Of a stretch of DNA of 34,208 bases, positions 33,800-34,208 are shown piece after piece; position 1 is the first letter of the stretch, and the number at the start of each line of letters is the position of its first letter. Origin of the DNA: Dehalococcoidia bacterium LH_S1 (lineage in GTDB: Bacteria; Chloroflexota; Dehalococcoidia; SZUA-161; SpSt-899); assembly GCA_023660035.1 (NCBI GenBank), contig JAGXOF010000003.1, positions 1-34,208 on the forward strand, read 5' to 3'. Under the pieces are notes generated by a model. That model was not told the origin of the DNA, ran no database searches, and saw only the letters and a program-made list of their open reading frames with translations. A program made the position numbers and the translations under genes.

Positions 33800-34108
33800 A
33801 ATCTTCCACCTCCCTTCCTTATTATGTCGGGATCGAGTGAGACTCTGGTTGGCGCTGTTAGAGGGTCCAAAGAACAAATACCCCATCTCATAAGGCTGCA
33901 CATTGAGGATTAATACAAACAAGGTCTCTTGCGGAGATTGCTGGGTAACCAAAATTGCGCAAGAGCTTTATGGTAAGGCCAGTGGAAGTACTATCAAACT
34001 GCAAGGGACCGGTGCGTAGGGAAAAGACCCCTAGACCCTGAGTTGCTATTCTCACATCATCTCACTTAATTCCCCCCTTACAGGATTCCTCTTTCCATAA
34101 CCTATGTT
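33800..34108 (-). promoter_or_regulatory. long structured leader of the corrinoid-methyltransferase cluster
   Basis: About 300 bases lie between the likely promoter and the start at 33799 without a gene. Two stems are clear in the minus-strand RNA: CTCTTGCG with CGCAAGAG (33965-33958 with 33933-33926, 24-base loop) and TAGGG with CCCTA around GTCTTTT (34033-34017). I could not match it to a cobalamin riboswitch or other known leader. A leader of this length with stems suggests RNA regulation. Confidence 0.4.
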
Positions 34109-34137
34109 ATTCTGCCATGTCGGGACCCCTTTGTCAA
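34109..34137 (-). promoter_or_regulatory. likely promoter of the methyltransferase cluster
   Basis: On the minus strand TTGACA (34137-34132), then a 17-base spacer, then CAGAAT (34114-34109). The -35 is perfect and the -10 matches at four of six positions. It is the only such pair in the region upstream of the first cluster gene. Confidence 0.55.
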
Positions 34138-34166
34138 GGATCACTCTCTTCTGTGTTATCTACAGC

Positions 34167-34201
34167 TGAAAACTGGACTGTTTCTGCTTGAAAACTGGAC
34201 T
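34167..34201. repeat. two direct repeats at the window edge, possible IS21-type end
   Basis: TGAAAACTGGACT occurs at 34167-34179 and at 34189-34201, a 22-bp period, and the sequence continues TTTGAGGG. Multiple short direct repeats containing CTGGACTTTTGAG-like sequence are typical of the ends of IS21-family elements. No transposase is visible in the window; the element, if there, extends beyond it. Confidence 0.4.
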
Positions 34202-34208
34202 TTGAGGG

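Noticed and set aside
33800-34108. Cobalamin riboswitch upstream of the corrinoid cluster
   Set aside because: A CCACTGG string is present on the minus strand, but the ordered conserved boxes of the cobalamin riboswitch could not be lined up by eye. Only a generic structured leader is reported.
1-34208. CRISPR array or prophage
   Set aside because: No regularly spaced repeats and no phage structural or integrase genes are visible.

Overview
The window looks like a chromosomal segment of an anaerobic, uncultivated-type bacterium, most plausibly a Dehalococcoidia-like member of the Chloroflexota. The reasons are the long ribosomal run that continues rplQ-truA-rplM-rpsI, the DUF1670 and archaeal-type IS630 remnants, and a corrinoid methyltransferase cluster with non-pyrrolysine MttB homologues. 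This placement is inferred from gene content and family knowledge; no phylogeny was run.

Layout. (1) 1-4.2 kb: the N-terminus of a response regulator (minus strand, cut by the window edge), a secreted protein of unknown function, a small membrane ORF, then a graveyard of three broken insertion sequences (IS1595-like, IS630, IS1182). (2) 4.2-4.8 kb: a bifunctional-nuclease-family (DUF151) gene with a consensus promoter, divergent from the ribosomal operon. (3) 5.0-21.3 kb: one long plus-strand operon in tight, often overlapping order: rplD-rplW-rplB-rpsS-rplV-rpsC-rplP-rpmC-rpsQ-rplN-rplX-rplE-rpsN-rpsH-rplF-rplR-rpsE-rplO-secY-adk-map-infA-rpmJ-rpsM-rpsK-rpsD-rpoA-rplQ-truA-rplM-rpsI, followed by an HNH nuclease and tRNA-Ala(GGC). 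rpsJ and rplC are absent upstream of rplD, and rpmD is absent between rpsE and rplO. The operon starts behind a promoter and a structured leader that looks like an attenuator. (4) 21.5-23.7 kb: a second graveyard made of an IS66 tail, a broken DUF1670 gene, a decayed archaeal-type IS630 element and the C-terminal remains of an EF-Tu/CysN-type GTPase. (5) 23.8-26.0 kb: a plus-strand trio of an alkaline-phosphatase-superfamily protein, an SDR oxidoreductase and a MauE/DoxX-like membrane protein. (6) 26.0-34.1 kb: a minus-strand cluster read from the right as a MetH-activation-domain protein, MttB homologue 2, a methyl-H4folate:corrinoid methyltransferase, a corrinoid protein, MttB homologue 1, an asparagine-synthase-like protein lacking the catalytic cysteine, and an MBL-fold hydrolase. 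The last bases hold direct repeats that may be the end of an IS21-type element.

How the parts work together. The ribosomal operon is ordinary housekeeping. The most interesting part is the right-hand cluster. By family logic, an MttB-type protein would move a methyl group from an unknown methylated substrate (quaternary amine-like) to the corrinoid protein. The pterin methyltransferase would pass it to tetrahydrofolate (or run in reverse), and the MetH-activation-like protein would reactivate oxidised corrinoid. The substrate is not readable from sequence. The glutaminase-dead asparagine synthase homologue and the MBL hydrolase downstream suggest an extra amide/ammonia-handling or substrate-processing step that I do not recognise as a described pathway.
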